From the NCBI GenBank assembly GCA_017994575.1, contig JAGOKN010000019.1:1-38754 (forward strand): DNA of 38,754 nt, written 5' to 3'. The position numbers and the translations under genes were made by a program. This document shows, piece after piece, positions 23,404-33,008 of the stretch. Under the pieces are notes generated by a model. That model worked only from the letters and a program-made list of their open reading frames with translations. It was not told the origin of the DNA and did no database searches. Within the stretch, counting starts at the first letter, position 1, and the number at the start of each line of letters is the position of its first letter. The DNA is from Nitrosomonas sp. (GTDB taxonomy: Bacteria; Pseudomonadota; Gammaproteobacteria; Burkholderiales; Nitrosomonadaceae).

Positions 23404-23521
23404 GAGTGATTATAGCGATAAAATGAATCGGTTATTTTTGGGTTCGTCATTAAGTGGCTGGGAAATTGTGGATGTGAAGCTGGCGAGATTCTATTCTATT
23501 TTGTTAAGGTGGTGCTAGCTC

Positions 23522-24136
23522 ATGACAATATTGTTATTTGCTTTGTTAGCTTATTTATTGGGCTCTGTTTCCTTTGCAGTGGTGGCGAGTTGGATTTTTA
23601 AATTGCCTGATCCGCGCACCTATGGTTCCAAGAACCCTGGAGCGACCAATGTTTTGCGAAGCGGTAAGAAAGTTGCGGCTATTCTGACTTTATTGGGTGA
23701 TGCCGGCAAAGGTTGGCTTGCGGTGATTCTTGCGCAATACTATGCACCATTCTGGAACTTGGGTGATGAAGGGGTTGCAGTGGTTGCGTTGGCAGTATTT
23801 CTTGGGCATGTTTTTCCAATATTCTTGCGTTTCCAGGGAGGAAAAGGTGTTGCAACTGCTATGGGTGTGTTGCTAGGCCTGAATCCATGGATTGGCCTGA
23901 TGGCTTTAATAACTTGGTTGTTGGTGGCTATGATTTGGCGGATATCTTCTTTGTCAGCTTTGGTGGCGGCCATACTTGCGCCGATTTATGCAGTTATTAT
24001 GCTTGGCTTCGAGGAGAAGACTTTGGCTGTTCTTTTGATGTCACTTGTGCTGGTGTGGCGCCATCAATCCAATATTGTTAACTTGCTGGAAGGTAAAGAA
24101 GGGCGTATTGGTGAGAAGAGTTCTACTAACTTGTGA
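23522..24136 (+). CDS. plsY: Acyl-phosphate glycerol-3-phosphate acyltransferase PlsY
   Basis: The 204-aa inner-membrane enzyme has about five spans and moves an acyl group from acyl phosphate to glycerol-3-phosphate, the first step of phospholipid synthesis. The three family motifs are visible: [27 protein letters not shown] and [21 protein letters not shown] precedes the ATG. Its 3' end overlaps the 3' end of tsaD by 11 bp on the opposite strand. Confidence 0.94.
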   Translation: MTILLFALLAYLLGSVSFAVVASWIFKLPDPRTYGSKNPGATNVLRSGKKVAAILTLLGDAGKGWLAVILAQYYAPFWNLGDEGVAVVALAVFLGHVFPIFLRFQGGKGVATAMGVLLGLNPWIGLMALITWLLVAMIWRISSLSALVAAILAPIYAVIMLGFEEKTLAVLLMSLVLVWRHQSNIVNLLEGKEGRIGEKSSTNL

Positions 24137-25175
24137 TGTGTTGATTATAGTCGATTGCTTCCAGCGTTTCTAAATTCCAGCGTGCTTTAACAGTGAAGCT
24201 GCTGGCAGGCTGTAGATTTTTGGGGGGTATGGTTTGCAATCGCATGGCACCGGCAAACGCAATCATGGCTCCGTTGTCAGTGCAGAACTCGAGTTCTGGA
24301 TAGAAAACGGTTGCACCTCTTGTGTTGGCAGCGCTAGTAAGATTCTGGCGCAATTGGCTGTTGGCACCTACGCCACCTGCTACTATCAGTTGAGTTAAGT
24401 CGCTTTGCGATAAAGCAGCCAATGATTTCTCTGTTAATACTTCCACCACTGCTTCTTGAAATGCCAAAGCAATATCTGCCTGAGTTTGTGGCGTCATTTC
24501 GTGTTTGTTAATTAAAGTGAGTACTGCGGTTTTTAGACCACTAAAACTAAAATTGAGATCTCCGCTATGCAGCATGGGGCGAGGAAGTTTAAAGCGTCCT
24601 GATCGACCTTGTAGGGCAAGTTTTGATAATGTAGATCCGCCTGGATATCCTAATCCTAGCAATTTTGCGGTTTTATCAAAAGCTTCGCCGGCAGCATCAT
24701 CAACGGTTTCGCCTAGTAGTTGATATTCGCCGACCGCGTTTACCCGCATTAGCTGCGTATGACCTCCCGATACGAGGAGAGCGATGAATGGAAATTTAGG
24801 TGTCGGCGTAGATAGCAAAGGGGAGAGTAAGTGCCCTTCAAGGTGGTGAATGCCGAGAGCCGGTATTTTTAATGCGAAGCTCAGCGCGGCTCCAATACTG
24901 GTGCCAACCAATAGTGCGCCCGCTAATCCCGGACCTTGTGTATAAGCGATCGCATCAAGATCGTGTAGTTGGCATCTTGCAGTATTTAAAGTTTCCTTAA
25001 TCAGCGGTAGGGCGCGTCGGATATGATCACGTGAGGCGAGTTCTGGCACTACGCCGCCATATTCGCTGTGCATTTGGATTTGTGAATAGAGTGCATGACT
25101 CAACAGACCGTGCTCTGTGTCAAAGAGCGCGATTCCTGTTTCATCGCAAGAAGTTTCGATACCTAAAACAAGCAT
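24126..25175 (-). CDS. tsaD: tRNA threonylcarbamoyladenosine transferase TsaD
   Basis: The 349-aa ASKHA-fold protein (YgjD/Kae1) transfers threonylcarbamoyl to A37 of ANN-decoding tRNAs. [14 protein letters not shown] opens it. [11 protein letters not shown] holds the metal-binding His pair, SGGHTQL binds nucleotide, and [22 protein letters not shown] and [12 protein letters not shown] complete the signature. It faces away from rpsU across about 145 bp, the same layout as in E. coli. Confidence 0.95.
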   Translation of the reverse strand: MLVLGIETSCDETGIALFDTEHGLLSHALYSQIQMHSEYGGVVPELASRDHIRRALPLIKETLNTARCQLHDLDAIAYTQGPGLAGALLVGTSIGAALSFALKIPALGIHHLEGHLLSPLLSTPTPKFPFIALLVSGGHTQLMRVNAVGEYQLLGETVDDAAGEAFDKTAKLLGLGYPGGSTLSKLALQGRSGRFKLPRPMLHSGDLNFSFSGLKTAVLTLINKHEMTPQTQADIALAFQEAVVEVLTEKSLAALSQSDLTQLIVAGGVGANSQLRQNLTSAANTRGATVFYPELEFCTDNGAMIAFAGAMRLQTIPPKNLQPASSFTVKARWNLETLEAIDYNQHITS

Positions 25176-25221
25176 TAAAGTAGTAGAGAGGATTGCTCTT
25201 TTATAACAGAATTCTTGGTGT

Positions 25222-25227
25222 TATAAT
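25222..25227 (+). promoter_or_regulatory. Candidate -10 for rpsU
   Basis: TATAAT lies about 95 bp before the rpsU start, in the tsaD-rpsU divergent gap. No good -35 is seen at 16-18 bp, so this is tentative. Confidence 0.35.
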
Positions 25228-25320
25228 TAAAGGCTTTTGTTGCGTATGATTGGATAAGTTGGCGCTTAACGAAAATTCATTTCTTATTATATATTAACTA
25301 ACCAAGGGTTTTGCACATTT

Positions 25321-25533
25321 ATGACAACTATCAAAGTCAAGGAAAACGAGCCATTTGAAGTAGCTATGCGGCGTTTTAAGCGTTCCATAGAAAAAACAGG
25401 AATACTGACAGAGTTGCGTGCGCGGGAATTTTATGAAAAACCAACTGCGGAACGTAAGCGCAAGCTGGCAGCAGCTGTGAAGCGCAATTACAAGCGGTTG
25501 CGTAGCCAATTACTCCCTCCCAAGCTTTATTAA
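25321..25533 (+). CDS. rpsU: Ribosomal protein bS21
   Basis: The 70-aa basic protein has the S21 pattern: [22 protein letters not shown], then a long Lys/Arg helix ([18 protein letters not shown]). It sits on the 30S platform near the anti-Shine-Dalgarno region of 16S rRNA. As in other proteobacteria it begins the rpsU-dnaG-rpoD macromolecular synthesis cluster, here with yqeY inserted before dnaG. Confidence 0.95.
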   Translation: MTTIKVKENEPFEVAMRRFKRSIEKTGILTELRAREFYEKPTAERKRKLAAAVKRNYKRLRSQLLPPKLY

Positions 25534-25612
25534 GCTATTAATATTAAATAAGACTCATGATTGATAATTGATCGTAGTCAAAATTTAAATCGACATTTCA
25601 ATATTTTTCACG

Positions 25613-26059
25613 ATGAGCCTGAAACAGAAAATTACTGAGGATATGAAGGCAGCCATGCGCTCGGGTGATACCAAGCAGCGGGATACCATTCGGCTGTTGC
25701 AGGCCGCTATCAAGCAACGTGAAGTGGATGAGCGCATAGAGCTAGATGATTCTGCGGTGATTGCGGTGATTGAGAAAATGCTCAAGCAACGTAGAGATTC
25801 TATTGCTCAGTATGAAGCAGCGCAGCGGCAAGATTTGGCTAATGTTGAAAAAGATGAAATCTCTGTTTTGAGTGTTTATATGCCGCAAGCGCTGAGTAAA
25901 TCGGAAATAGAGGTTTTGATAGCTGAAGCGATATCAGAAGTGGGAGCAAAAGGCATGCAGGATATGGGTAAAATAATGGCTTTATTAAAACCAAAGCTTG
26001 CGGGGCGTGCTGATATGGCCCAGGTATCCTCGTTGATTAAAGGAAAGATATCAGCCTGA
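25613..26059 (+). CDS. yqeY: GatB/YqeY domain protein
   Basis: The 148-aa helical protein has the GatB/YqeY tail domain, the tRNA-binding part of amidotransferase GatB found as a free protein. Typical words are ITEDMKAAMRSGDTKQRDTIRLLQAAIKQREVDER, VIEKMLKQRRDSIAQYEAA, and near the C-terminus DMGKIMALLKPKLAGRADM. The function of the free form is unknown. A place between rpsU and dnaG is common in betaproteobacteria. Confidence 0.93.
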   Translation: MSLKQKITEDMKAAMRSGDTKQRDTIRLLQAAIKQREVDERIELDDSAVIAVIEKMLKQRRDSIAQYEAAQRQDLANVEKDEISVLSVYMPQALSKSEIEVLIAEAISEVGAKGMQDMGKIMALLKPKLAGRADMAQVSSLIKGKISA

Positions 26060-26159
26060 GATTGCATTTTTTCTGAGATTGTTGTCATCTCAAGAAGATT
26101 TCTAGTTGCTGGAATTTCTTTATACTTGAATGCTAAGTATGATTGAAAGCTCTCGATAA

Positions 26160-27959
26160 ATGATTCCTCAGTCTTTTATTCATGAATTGCTCAATCGAGT
26201 AGATATTGTTGATGCGATTGATCGGTTTGTTCCTCTCAAAAAAGCAGGTGTTAATTTTGTCGCCTGTTGCCCATTCCATAGTGAGAAAACTCCATCATTT
26301 ACAGTTAGTCAGGCAAAACAGTTTTATCACTGTTTTGGTTGTGGCGTACATGGCAATGCAATCAATTTTTTAATTGAATATAGTGGGCTGAGTTTTGTTG
26401 AGGCGGTAAATGATTTGGCGGCGTATGCGGGTGTACAGGTACCAGTGCAGCAAACTGATGCATTTTTTAAGCAAAATGATATCGGTGATGCATCGCAATA
26501 TTCGACTGCAGGACATGACGAGAGTGGTTTGGAGGTGTCGCCGCAAGATTTAATTGGTGCGATAGCGGCCGCCACGAGATTCTATCGAGAGCAGCTCAAG
26601 GTTTCTGAGAAGGCGATTGCATATCTCAAAGAACGCGGATTGTCAGGGAAAACAGCTGCTCGATTTGCAATTGGCTATGCACCGCCCGGTTGGCAAAATC
26701 TCGAATCGGTTTTTGCCAATTATAGATCTGCAGGAACCAGGAAACTGTTGGTTCAAGCAGGGCTAATAATTGTTACTGATGAGGCCAAACAATATGATCG
26801 GTTTAGAGATCGTATCATGTTTCCAATCCTCAATCAGAAAGGTCAAATTATTGGTTTCGGTGGCCGAGTATTGGAGCAGGAAGAACCTAAGTATCTGAAT
26901 TCTCCAGAAACCATACTGTTTGAAAAGGGACGCGAGTTATACAATTTCTTTTCGGCGCGCCGGGCAATTCGAGAAGCAAATTATGTGGTTGTAGTAGAGG
27001 GTTATATGGATGTCATAGCGCTCGCGCAGCATGGGATTGATAACACAGTAGCTGCGCTCGGTACGGCGACCACCGGTATTCATATACAAAAGCTGTTGCG
27101 CCAAACGGATAATATTGTTTTTTGTTTTGACGGTGATAGAGCAGGCAGGAAAGCTGCGTGGCGTGCACTTGAAAACAGTTTGGCTTTGTTGTCTGACGGA
27201 AAACACTTGGGTTTCCTGTTTTTGCCTGAGGGGGAAGATCCTGATAGTTATGTGAATCGATATGGAAAAGAATCTTTCGAAAAACAGCTTAAACAAGCAA
27301 TGCCTTTGTCGGAATTCCTGTTTAAGGAGCTTTGTGCAGGCATAGATCTGCAAACTAGCGAAGGCAGAGCCAAATTAGTAAATGAAGTAAAGCCACTTCT
27401 GCAACAGGTAAAAGCGCCAGCGTTATCATTAATGCTATTAAGGCGTTTGGTGGAACTGAGTGGAATTAGTCAAGCTGAGTTGGAAGAGTTGTTGCAAATA
27501 AAACGCTCATCAAGAATCCGTAGAATAGAAAATGTACCTAGGAAGCAACCAGCCACGCCTTATCGCTGGTTGATTCTGATGTTGCTGCATAGTCCGAGTC
27601 ATGTCACTAAACTGAATAAAAATATGTTTGTCGAATCTACTGAGAATACTGAAGAAATAACTGTATTAAAGACGCTGGTGGATTTTCTTGAAGAGAATTC
27701 TTATTTAACTGAGAGTAATTCGAGGCATTCAGTACTGACTTATTTGCAAGATAATCCACATAGAGCATTATTGGAAAGCATTGAAAGTGAAGCTCTGGAA
27801 TGGGGGGATTCTGTTGATTTAGAAGCAGAATTTATGGGAGCATTAGAATTGCTGCAGCAAAAGCAACGTAAGAAGCGTATGACAGAATTGCAATGCATAT
27901 CCTTGGATAAACTTACTGATGAGGAGAAAAGAGAGCTTCAACGATTGGCTATGTTATGA
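26160..27959 (+). CDS. dnaG: DNA primase DnaG
   Basis: The 599-aa primase has an N-terminal CHC2 zinc ribbon (Cys37, His40, Cys58, Cys61 in CCPFHSEKTPSF and FYHCFGCG). The RNA polymerase basic domain contains RIMFPILNQKGQIIGFGGR. The TOPRIM core has VVVVEGYMDVIAL and FCFDGDRAGRKAAW. A C-terminal helicase-binding domain follows. It makes primers at the fork with DnaB. No strong ribosome site precedes the ATG, and rpoD follows after 87 bp. Confidence 0.95.
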   Translation: MIPQSFIHELLNRVDIVDAIDRFVPLKKAGVNFVACCPFHSEKTPSFTVSQAKQFYHCFGCGVHGNAINFLIEYSGLSFVEAVNDLAAYAGVQVPVQQTDAFFKQNDIGDASQYSTAGHDESGLEVSPQDLIGAIAAATRFYREQLKVSEKAIAYLKERGLSGKTAARFAIGYAPPGWQNLESVFANYRSAGTRKLLVQAGLIIVTDEAKQYDRFRDRIMFPILNQKGQIIGFGGRVLEQEEPKYLNSPETILFEKGRELYNFFSARRAIREANYVVVVEGYMDVIALAQHGIDNTVAALGTATTGIHIQKLLRQTDNIVFCFDGDRAGRKAAWRALENSLALLSDGKHLGFLFLPEGEDPDSYVNRYGKESFEKQLKQAMPLSEFLFKELCAGIDLQTSEGRAKLVNEVKPLLQQVKAPALSLMLLRRLVELSGISQAELEELLQIKRSSRIRRIENVPRKQPATPYRWLILMLLHSPSHVTKLNKNMFVESTENTEEITVLKTLVDFLEENSYLTESNSRHSVLTYLQDNPHRALLESIESEALEWGDSVDLEAEFMGALELLQQKQRKKRMTELQCISLDKLTDEEKRELQRLAML

Positions 27960-27972
27960 AATCAGTTACAGG

Positions 27973-28001
27973 GTGTCAGTAGTATCGAATTTTGATATAA
28001 T
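27973..28001 (+). promoter_or_regulatory. Promoter for rpoD
   Basis: GTGTCA (27973-27978; four of six matches to TTGACA) stands 17 bp before a perfect TATAAT (27996-28001), and the rpoD ATG is 45 bp on. The site lies in the dnaG-rpoD gap, where many species have a separate rpoD promoter. Confidence 0.6.
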
Positions 28002-28046
28002 CTGGCGTTTTCAGCTTTTAATTTATCCATATTATTGGAATCCGAT

Positions 28047-30245
28047 ATGCCAAAAACAAAAGTGGTTAAGTCAAAGGATATTGAAGTCAGCACTAAAGTA
28101 ACAACTAAAAAATTAAAAGATATCGATAAAGAAATGATGGAAAAACAAGAGTCTGATCAATTAATGGCAAAAACTGAAAAGAAAGTGAAAGTATCTTCTG
28201 ATATTAATAATGGTGTGGAAGAATTAACTCAAGCAATGTTAAGCGTCAATGATAGCGAATCCGGTGATGGCAAGAAGGCTCGCGGTAGAACGCCCAAGAA
28301 ATCAAAAGCAGCAACAGATAAAGACCAGTTCGATAATTTAGAGCCTATTTCTATTGGTCAGGGCGGAAATTCATTGCCGCAGGATATTGAGGCGCGTCGG
28401 ATGCGTTTAAAAATGCTCATTGGCTTGGGGAAAGAACGCGGTTATCTGACGTATGCTGAGATCAATGATCATCTGCCTGATGATATGCTGGATGCTGAGC
28501 AGATTGAAGGCATCATTAGTATGATTAATGATATGGGCATATCGGTGCATGATGAAGCGCCGGATGCTGAGACATTACTCATGTCAGATGCAGCCACAAC
28601 CGTAGCTGATGAAGATGTGGCAGAGGAAGCGGAAGCTGCACTTTCCACGGTAGATTCCGAGTTCGGACGTACAACAGATCCTGTGCGTATGTATATGCGT
28701 GAAATGGGATCGGTTGGTTTGTTGACGCGTGAAAGTGAAATTGAGATTGCAAAGCGCATCGAAGGTGGTTTACGTCATATGATTCAAGCGATTTCGGCCT
28801 GCCCACCGATTATCGCGGGAATCGTAGATTTGGCCACTGAAATTGAAAAAGATAATCTTCGTATTGATGAAGTGGTGGATGGATTGTTGGATGCCAATGC
28901 GCAAGACATCATGAATGAAGAATTCTCTGAAGAGTCATTGGAACAAGAATTAGAGTCTGGTGAGCTTGATGAGGAAGATGATGACGAAGATAGTGATAGC
29001 GCAGCGATTGCCAGTGCGAATTTATTGAAACTAAAGGAAGATGCACTGGAGCGTTTTGCGGTGATTCGCGGAATTTATAACGAAATGCAGGTACTCCTCG
29101 AAAAGGAAGGGTCTTATCATTTAGGGTATGTTGAGTTGCAGGACAAGATTTCGTCTGAATTGATGGCTATTCGCTTTTCAGCAAAAATGGTTGAGAAGCT
29201 TTGCGATACTCAACGCGAACTAGTTAGTGATGTTCGTAACTATGAACGTAAAATAATGGATTTATGTGTCTCCAAAGCAAAAATGCCGAGGAATCATTTC
29301 ATCAAGACTTTTCCTGGAAATGAAACCAATCTTGATTGGGTGGCACAAGAAATCCAGTCTGGAAAGGCGTATAGCCAGGCATTAGAGCACCATAAGCCGG
29401 CAATTATGGAAGAACAGCAAAACTTGCTGACACTCAAAAATAAAATTGGTATTTCAATTAAGGACCTTAAAGAAATTAATCGTAAGATGTCGACGGGAGA
29501 GGCGAAAGCGCGTCGCGCAAAACGAGAAATGACCGAAGCGAACTTACGTTTGGTGATTTCCATCGCTAAGAAATACACTAATCGTGGGCTGCAATTTCTG
29601 GATTTAATTCAAGAGGGAAATATTGGTTTAATGAAAGCCGTCGATAAATTTGAATATCGACGTGGTTACAAATTCTCTACTTACGCGACATGGTGGATAC
29701 GGCAAGCGATTACTCGATCAATCGCTGATCAGGCGCGCACCATACGGATTCCAGTACATATGATCGAAACGATCAATAAAATGAACCGTATTTCGCGTCA
29801 GATTTTGCAGGAAACCGGACAAGAGCCTGAGCCAGCAGTTCTGGCCCAGAAAATGGAAATGCCAGAAGAGAAAATTCGTAAAATTCTTAAAATTTCCAAA
29901 GAGCCGATTTCTATGGAAACACCAATTGGTGATGATGAGGATTCTCATCTGGGAGATTTTATTGAGGATGCAGCAACCATGGCACCTGCTGATGCAGCAG
30001 TTTATGCTAGCTTACGTGGCGTCACAAAGGATATACTTGACTCATTGACGCCGCGTGAAGCGAAAGTGTTGCGTATGCGTTTTGGTATTGAAATGAATAC
30101 TGATCATACTCTGGAAGAGGTCGGTAAACAATTCGATGTGACACGCGAACGTATTAGGCAAATAGAAGCAAAAGCTCTTCGAAAATTGCGTCACCCAGCT
30201 CGTTCAGAACGTTTGCGTAGCTTTCTGGATACAGGTAATAGTTAA
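28047..30245 (+). CDS. rpoD: RNA polymerase sigma factor 70 (RpoD)
   Basis: The 732-aa primary sigma factor includes region 1.1 ([17 protein letters not shown]) and region 1.2 ([11 protein letters not shown]). A long non-conserved insert has an acidic run ([12 protein letters not shown]). Region 2 has the -10-binding [16 protein letters not shown], and regions 3 and 4 follow. The -35-binding helix-turn-helix is [25 protein letters not shown] 28047 is chosen over an in-frame TTG at 28035 because GGA lies just before it. A CAU tRNA starts 18 bp after the stop, so both probably share a transcript. Confidence 0.96.
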   Translation: MPKTKVVKSKDIEVSTKVTTKKLKDIDKEMMEKQESDQLMAKTEKKVKVSSDINNGVEELTQAMLSVNDSESGDGKKARGRTPKKSKAATDKDQFDNLEPISIGQGGNSLPQDIEARRMRLKMLIGLGKERGYLTYAEINDHLPDDMLDAEQIEGIISMINDMGISVHDEAPDAETLLMSDAATTVADEDVAEEAEAALSTVDSEFGRTTDPVRMYMREMGSVGLLTRESEIEIAKRIEGGLRHMIQAISACPPIIAGIVDLATEIEKDNLRIDEVVDGLLDANAQDIMNEEFSEESLEQELESGELDEEDDDEDSDSAAIASANLLKLKEDALERFAVIRGIYNEMQVLLEKEGSYHLGYVELQDKISSELMAIRFSAKMVEKLCDTQRELVSDVRNYERKIMDLCVSKAKMPRNHFIKTFPGNETNLDWVAQEIQSGKAYSQALEHHKPAIMEEQQNLLTLKNKIGISIKDLKEINRKMSTGEAKARRAKREMTEANLRLVISIAKKYTNRGLQFLDLIQEGNIGLMKAVDKFEYRRGYKFSTYATWWIRQAITRSIADQARTIRIPVHMIETINKMNRISRQILQETGQEPEPAVLAQKMEMPEEKIRKILKISKEPISMETPIGDDEDSHLGDFIEDAATMAPADAAVYASLRGVTKDILDSLTPREAKVLRMRFGIEMNTDHTLEEVGKQFDVTRERIRQIEAKALRKLRHPARSERLRSFLDTGNS

Positions 30246-30263
30246 GAAGATAATAACAAAATA

Positions 30264-30347
<84 letters not shown>

Positions 30348-30350
<3 letters not shown>

Positions 30351-30380
30351 CACTTAGAGAAACTTTCTAAGTGCTTTTTT
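30348..30380 (+). terminator. Rho-independent terminator after the tRNA
   Basis: AAGCACTTAGA (30348-30358) pairs with TCTAAGTGCTT (30366-30376) around a 7-nt loop, followed by T at 30377-30380. It ends the rpoD-tRNA transcript. Confidence 0.9.
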
Positions 30381-30387
30381 CTTTTGT

Positions 30388-30404
30388 GGGGCACTGGTGG
30401 GGCA
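30388..30404. repeat. Element A end repeat, left
   Basis: GGGGCACTGGTGGGGCA differs by one base from 37459-37475. Further TGCCCC words lie at 30510-30515 and 30521-30526. These are candidate arm-type integrase sites. Confidence 0.55.
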
Positions 30405-30583
30405 TTTTGCCGCAACAATCCACCAATCCCAGCAACAATAAAATTTCCCGGTCATTTCATCCTGTAATTTAGAAAAAGACATTTTTCTTTAACATATTTT
30501 ATTCTTAACTGCCCCTATATTGCCCCATTAATAATTAATTAATAGTTAATTATATGTATTCAATAAATTATTTATAATTAATA

Positions 30584-30602
30584 AAGGGAATATAATTCCC
30601 TT
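30584..30602 (+). promoter_or_regulatory. Palindrome over a -10 box upstream of the element A integrase
   Basis: AAGGGAAT-ATA-ATTCCCTT is a perfect palindrome, and a TATAAT (30591-30596) lies inside it, 72 bp before the integrase ATG. A protein binding the palindrome would block the promoter. The -35 is weak. Confidence 0.4.
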
Positions 30603-30667
30603 GTTGTTATTTGTTGCGCTTTGTTGTAGCATCCTATCCAGTGTTTAACACTTGAGGGTTAACAATT

Positions 30668-31756
30668 ATGGCAAATATAGAAAAACGTATTTCTAATGAT
30701 GGTAAAACCAGTTATCGGGTAAAGATTCGTTTAAAAGGCTACCCTATTCAATCCGCCACATTTGAGCGCGTTACTGATGCCAAGAAATGGGCGCAGCAAA
30801 CAGAATCGGCAATTCGTGAAGGCCGCCACTTCAAAACGACTGAAGCTAAACGGCATACCATGGCTGAGTTGATAGATCGCTATATCAAGAATGTTTTACC
30901 TACCAAACCTAAGGCGATACGGAAACAAACAGCGCTTCTGCAACGGTGGAGAGCCGAGATTGGCAGTCATGCCTTAGCCGATGTAACCCCCTCTCTGATT
31001 GCTGAATGTCGTGACAAACTGGCTGGTGAGATAACCTTGCGTGACAAGCTTCGGTCTCCAGCTACCGTGAATCGGTATATGGCTGCCCTATCAGTTGCCT
31101 TCACCACAGCTGTAAAAGAGTGGGGTTGGTTAGAAGATAGCCCGATGCGAAAAGTAACCAAACCTAAAGAATCACGGGGACGGGTTCGCTTCCTATCTGA
31201 TGATGAGCGCATGCGCTTACTAAAAGCCTGCAAGGAATCCAGTAATCCTTATTTATATACCGTTGTTGTATTGGCACTTTCGACTGGAATGCGTCAAGGT
31301 GAAATTATGGGCTTGACTTGGGACGTGATAGATTTAAACCAAGGCCGCGCAATATTACATGAAACAAAAAACGGAGAACGCCGCGCCATAGCAATTACTG
31401 GTCACGCTTTGGAGCTATTAAAAGAGCTTTCCAAAGTACGCCGAATTGATAGCAAATTACTTTTTCCAGCTAAGGAAAATGCACCACAAAAGCCACAGAA
31501 GCCACAGAAGCCTATGGATTTACGCTCCCCATGGGAAACAGCCGTAAAAAAAGCAGAACTTCAAGACTTTAAATTTCATGATTTACGCCATAGCGCAGCT
31601 TCCTATCTTGCCATGAATGGTGCAAGCCTTGCTGAAATAGCCGAAGTTTTGGGACATAAAACCTTGCAGATGGTTAAGCGATACGCTCATCTATCGGAAG
31701 GCCATACTGCCAGCGTAGTGGCTTCTATGAATGACAAGATTTTTGGGAACGTGTAA
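30668..31756 (+). CDS. Tyrosine integrase of element A
   Basis: The 362-aa recombinase has an N-terminal arm-binding part (KRISNDGKTSYRVKIRLKG), a core-binding domain (about 65-165) and a catalytic domain. The residues are Arg209 (STGMRQGE), Lys near 234, His304 and Arg307 (HDLRHS), His330 (LGHKT) and Tyr339 (KRYAHLS). QKPQKPQKP (275-283) is a small triplet repeat. GAGGG precedes the ATG by 10 bases. It belongs to a different branch from the integrases of elements 1 and B, having GH where those have GGW. It lies on the tRNA side and acts on the 58-bp att repeats. Confidence 0.92.
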   Translation: MANIEKRISNDGKTSYRVKIRLKGYPIQSATFERVTDAKKWAQQTESAIREGRHFKTTEAKRHTMAELIDRYIKNVLPTKPKAIRKQTALLQRWRAEIGSHALADVTPSLIAECRDKLAGEITLRDKLRSPATVNRYMAALSVAFTTAVKEWGWLEDSPMRKVTKPKESRGRVRFLSDDERMRLLKACKESSNPYLYTVVVLALSTGMRQGEIMGLTWDVIDLNQGRAILHETKNGERRAIAITGHALELLKELSKVRRIDSKLLFPAKENAPQKPQKPQKPMDLRSPWETAVKKAELQDFKFHDLRHSAASYLAMNGASLAEIAEVLGHKTLQMVKRYAHLSEGHTASVVASMNDKIFGNV

Positions 31757-31761
31757 TTGCC

Positions 31762-32331
31762 ATGTCAGAAAATATTACTCAAAGCAATCTCGAACTATGG
31801 GATTTAGACGAAGCAATTAAACAAATAACACATAACGGTCTGCTAGATACTATCGAGGTTATGAAGCAACCTAATTATTTTATTAACCAATTGATTGGCT
31901 CTACTCTGGATAAACATGCGGCTGAATTCAGAATTAAAGGAATGTTTAATATTGCGATAAGGCTAGGTCAAATTAAAGACCCTGACACACCATCCAATTG
32001 GATTGAATGGGCAAAGCGCAAGGGTTTCGATACTGATCATCTTGACCATTTCAAAGATACACAAGAATCGACACCAACAGGCGGTACACCTGAGAAAATC
32101 GGCGAAACAAATACAGAAAAACGTAGAAAAAAGCAGATTGCTGCAATTATTAAGCAAGCAAATGAGCTTGAGTATCCGCTTTTGTCTATCCCGTATGGTG
32201 GCAAGAAAAAAATAAAAGATGCCTGCCTGAAAGATTTAAGGCTATTCACAGATGCCAGTTTCGATCATGCATGGAAAGAAGCCAAGAAAAAAGGTTTAAT
32301 CGAAGTTGACAATATAGATTCTTATCGCTAA
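31762..32331 (+). CDS. 189-aa protein of element A, unknown function
   Basis: The soluble, charged protein has an N-terminal helical half (ELWDLDEAIKQITHN, IEVMKQPNYFINQLIG) with a segment SNWIEWAKRKGFDTDHL. A polar linker rich in Thr/Glu follows, then a basic C-terminal half (EKRRKKQIAAIIKQANELEYP, DASFDHAWKEAKKKGLI) that could bind DNA. I do not recognise it. It starts 6 bp after the integrase stop, so the two are probably one transcript. Proteins with similar SNWIEWA...G words occur beside integrases in other elements as far as I recall, unverified. Confidence 0.6.
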   Translation: MSENITQSNLELWDLDEAIKQITHNGLLDTIEVMKQPNYFINQLIGSTLDKHAAEFRIKGMFNIAIRLGQIKDPDTPSNWIEWAKRKGFDTDHLDHFKDTQESTPTGGTPEKIGETNTEKRRKKQIAAIIKQANELEYPLLSIPYGGKKKIKDACLKDLRLFTDASFDHAWKEAKKKGLIEVDNIDSYR

Positions 32332-32463
32332 TCCCCATAAAACCTTGTGGGCAAAAAAATGCCTACTATGCCTGCTTTGGACTGCCCACTGACAGCTTGT
32401 ATTTAATACTCACCGAACCACAGCAACACCGTGGCATATGCAATAACAAACGGAGAAAATTAA

Positions 32464-32712
32464 ATGCAAGATTCACTCGCGCAACAAACCCCAACTCTGC
32501 TGACAGTTCGTCAATTCGCAGACAAACATTCTGCTTTTTCTCAAGGAGCTTTACGAAACCTAATATTCCTTTCTGAAAACCGCAAAACATCACGAGGCAC
32601 AATTCAAGGTAATGGCTTGAATATTGCTTTAGTCAGAATTGGCCGGAAACTGCTTATTGATGAAGCAAAGTTTTTTTTGTGGATTAACGCACAGCAAGAA
32701 ATCAGCAAATGA
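32464..32712 (+). CDS. AlpA/excisionase-like DNA-binding protein
   Basis: The 82-aa protein has LLTVRQFADKHSAFSQGALRNLIF, a partial helix-turn-helix seen in excisionase-type proteins, then LVRIGRKLLIDEAKFFLWI, the typical wing and C-terminal strand of the AlpA/HTH_17 group. CGGAG precedes the ATG by 8 bases. The stop overlaps the next gene by four bases (ATGA at 32709), so it begins a tight three-gene operon with the primase pieces. It is likely an excisionase or control protein for element A. Confidence 0.7.
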   Translation: MQDSLAQQTPTLLTVRQFADKHSAFSQGALRNLIFLSENRKTSRGTIQGNGLNIALVRIGRKLLIDEAKFFLWINAQQEISK

Positions 32713-33008
32713 AAGCCTTTGTACTGTCATCTCAAAACATTAAGGCATATATTCCACCTGTTGACTTCTATCACGCAGAACTACCAGCAATGCCGCCGCC
32801 TCGTGGCAGCGGATGGCGTGATGGCGGATTATGTCCATTTCATGCTGATAAGCACACAGGAAGCTTTCGAGTGAATCTTGAAACCGGAGCATTTGCTTGC
32901 TTCTCATGCGGAACTAAAGGCGGGGATATTATCGCTTTTATTCAACAAAGGGACGGCTTGCGTTTCCCGGAAGCAGTGCAAAAACTATCTAATGAATGGG
33001 GGCTATGA
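32709..33008 (+). CDS. CHC2 zinc-finger primase fragment
   Basis: The 99-aa protein holds one CHC2 zinc ribbon: Cys42, His45, Cys64 and Cys67 in LCPFHADKHTGSF and ACFSCGTKGGDIIAF, as at the N-terminus of DnaG. In cellular and many phage primases this ribbon is fused to the polymerase core and TOPRIM. Here the next gene carries TOPRIM, and the start and stop codons overlap (ATGA at 33005-33008). It probably recognises the single-stranded template for the element's own primase. Complete by length. Confidence 0.85.
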   Translation: MKAFVLSSQNIKAYIPPVDFYHAELPAMPPPRGSGWRDGGLCPFHADKHTGSFRVNLETGAFACFSCGTKGGDIIAFIQQRDGLRFPEAVQKLSNEWGL

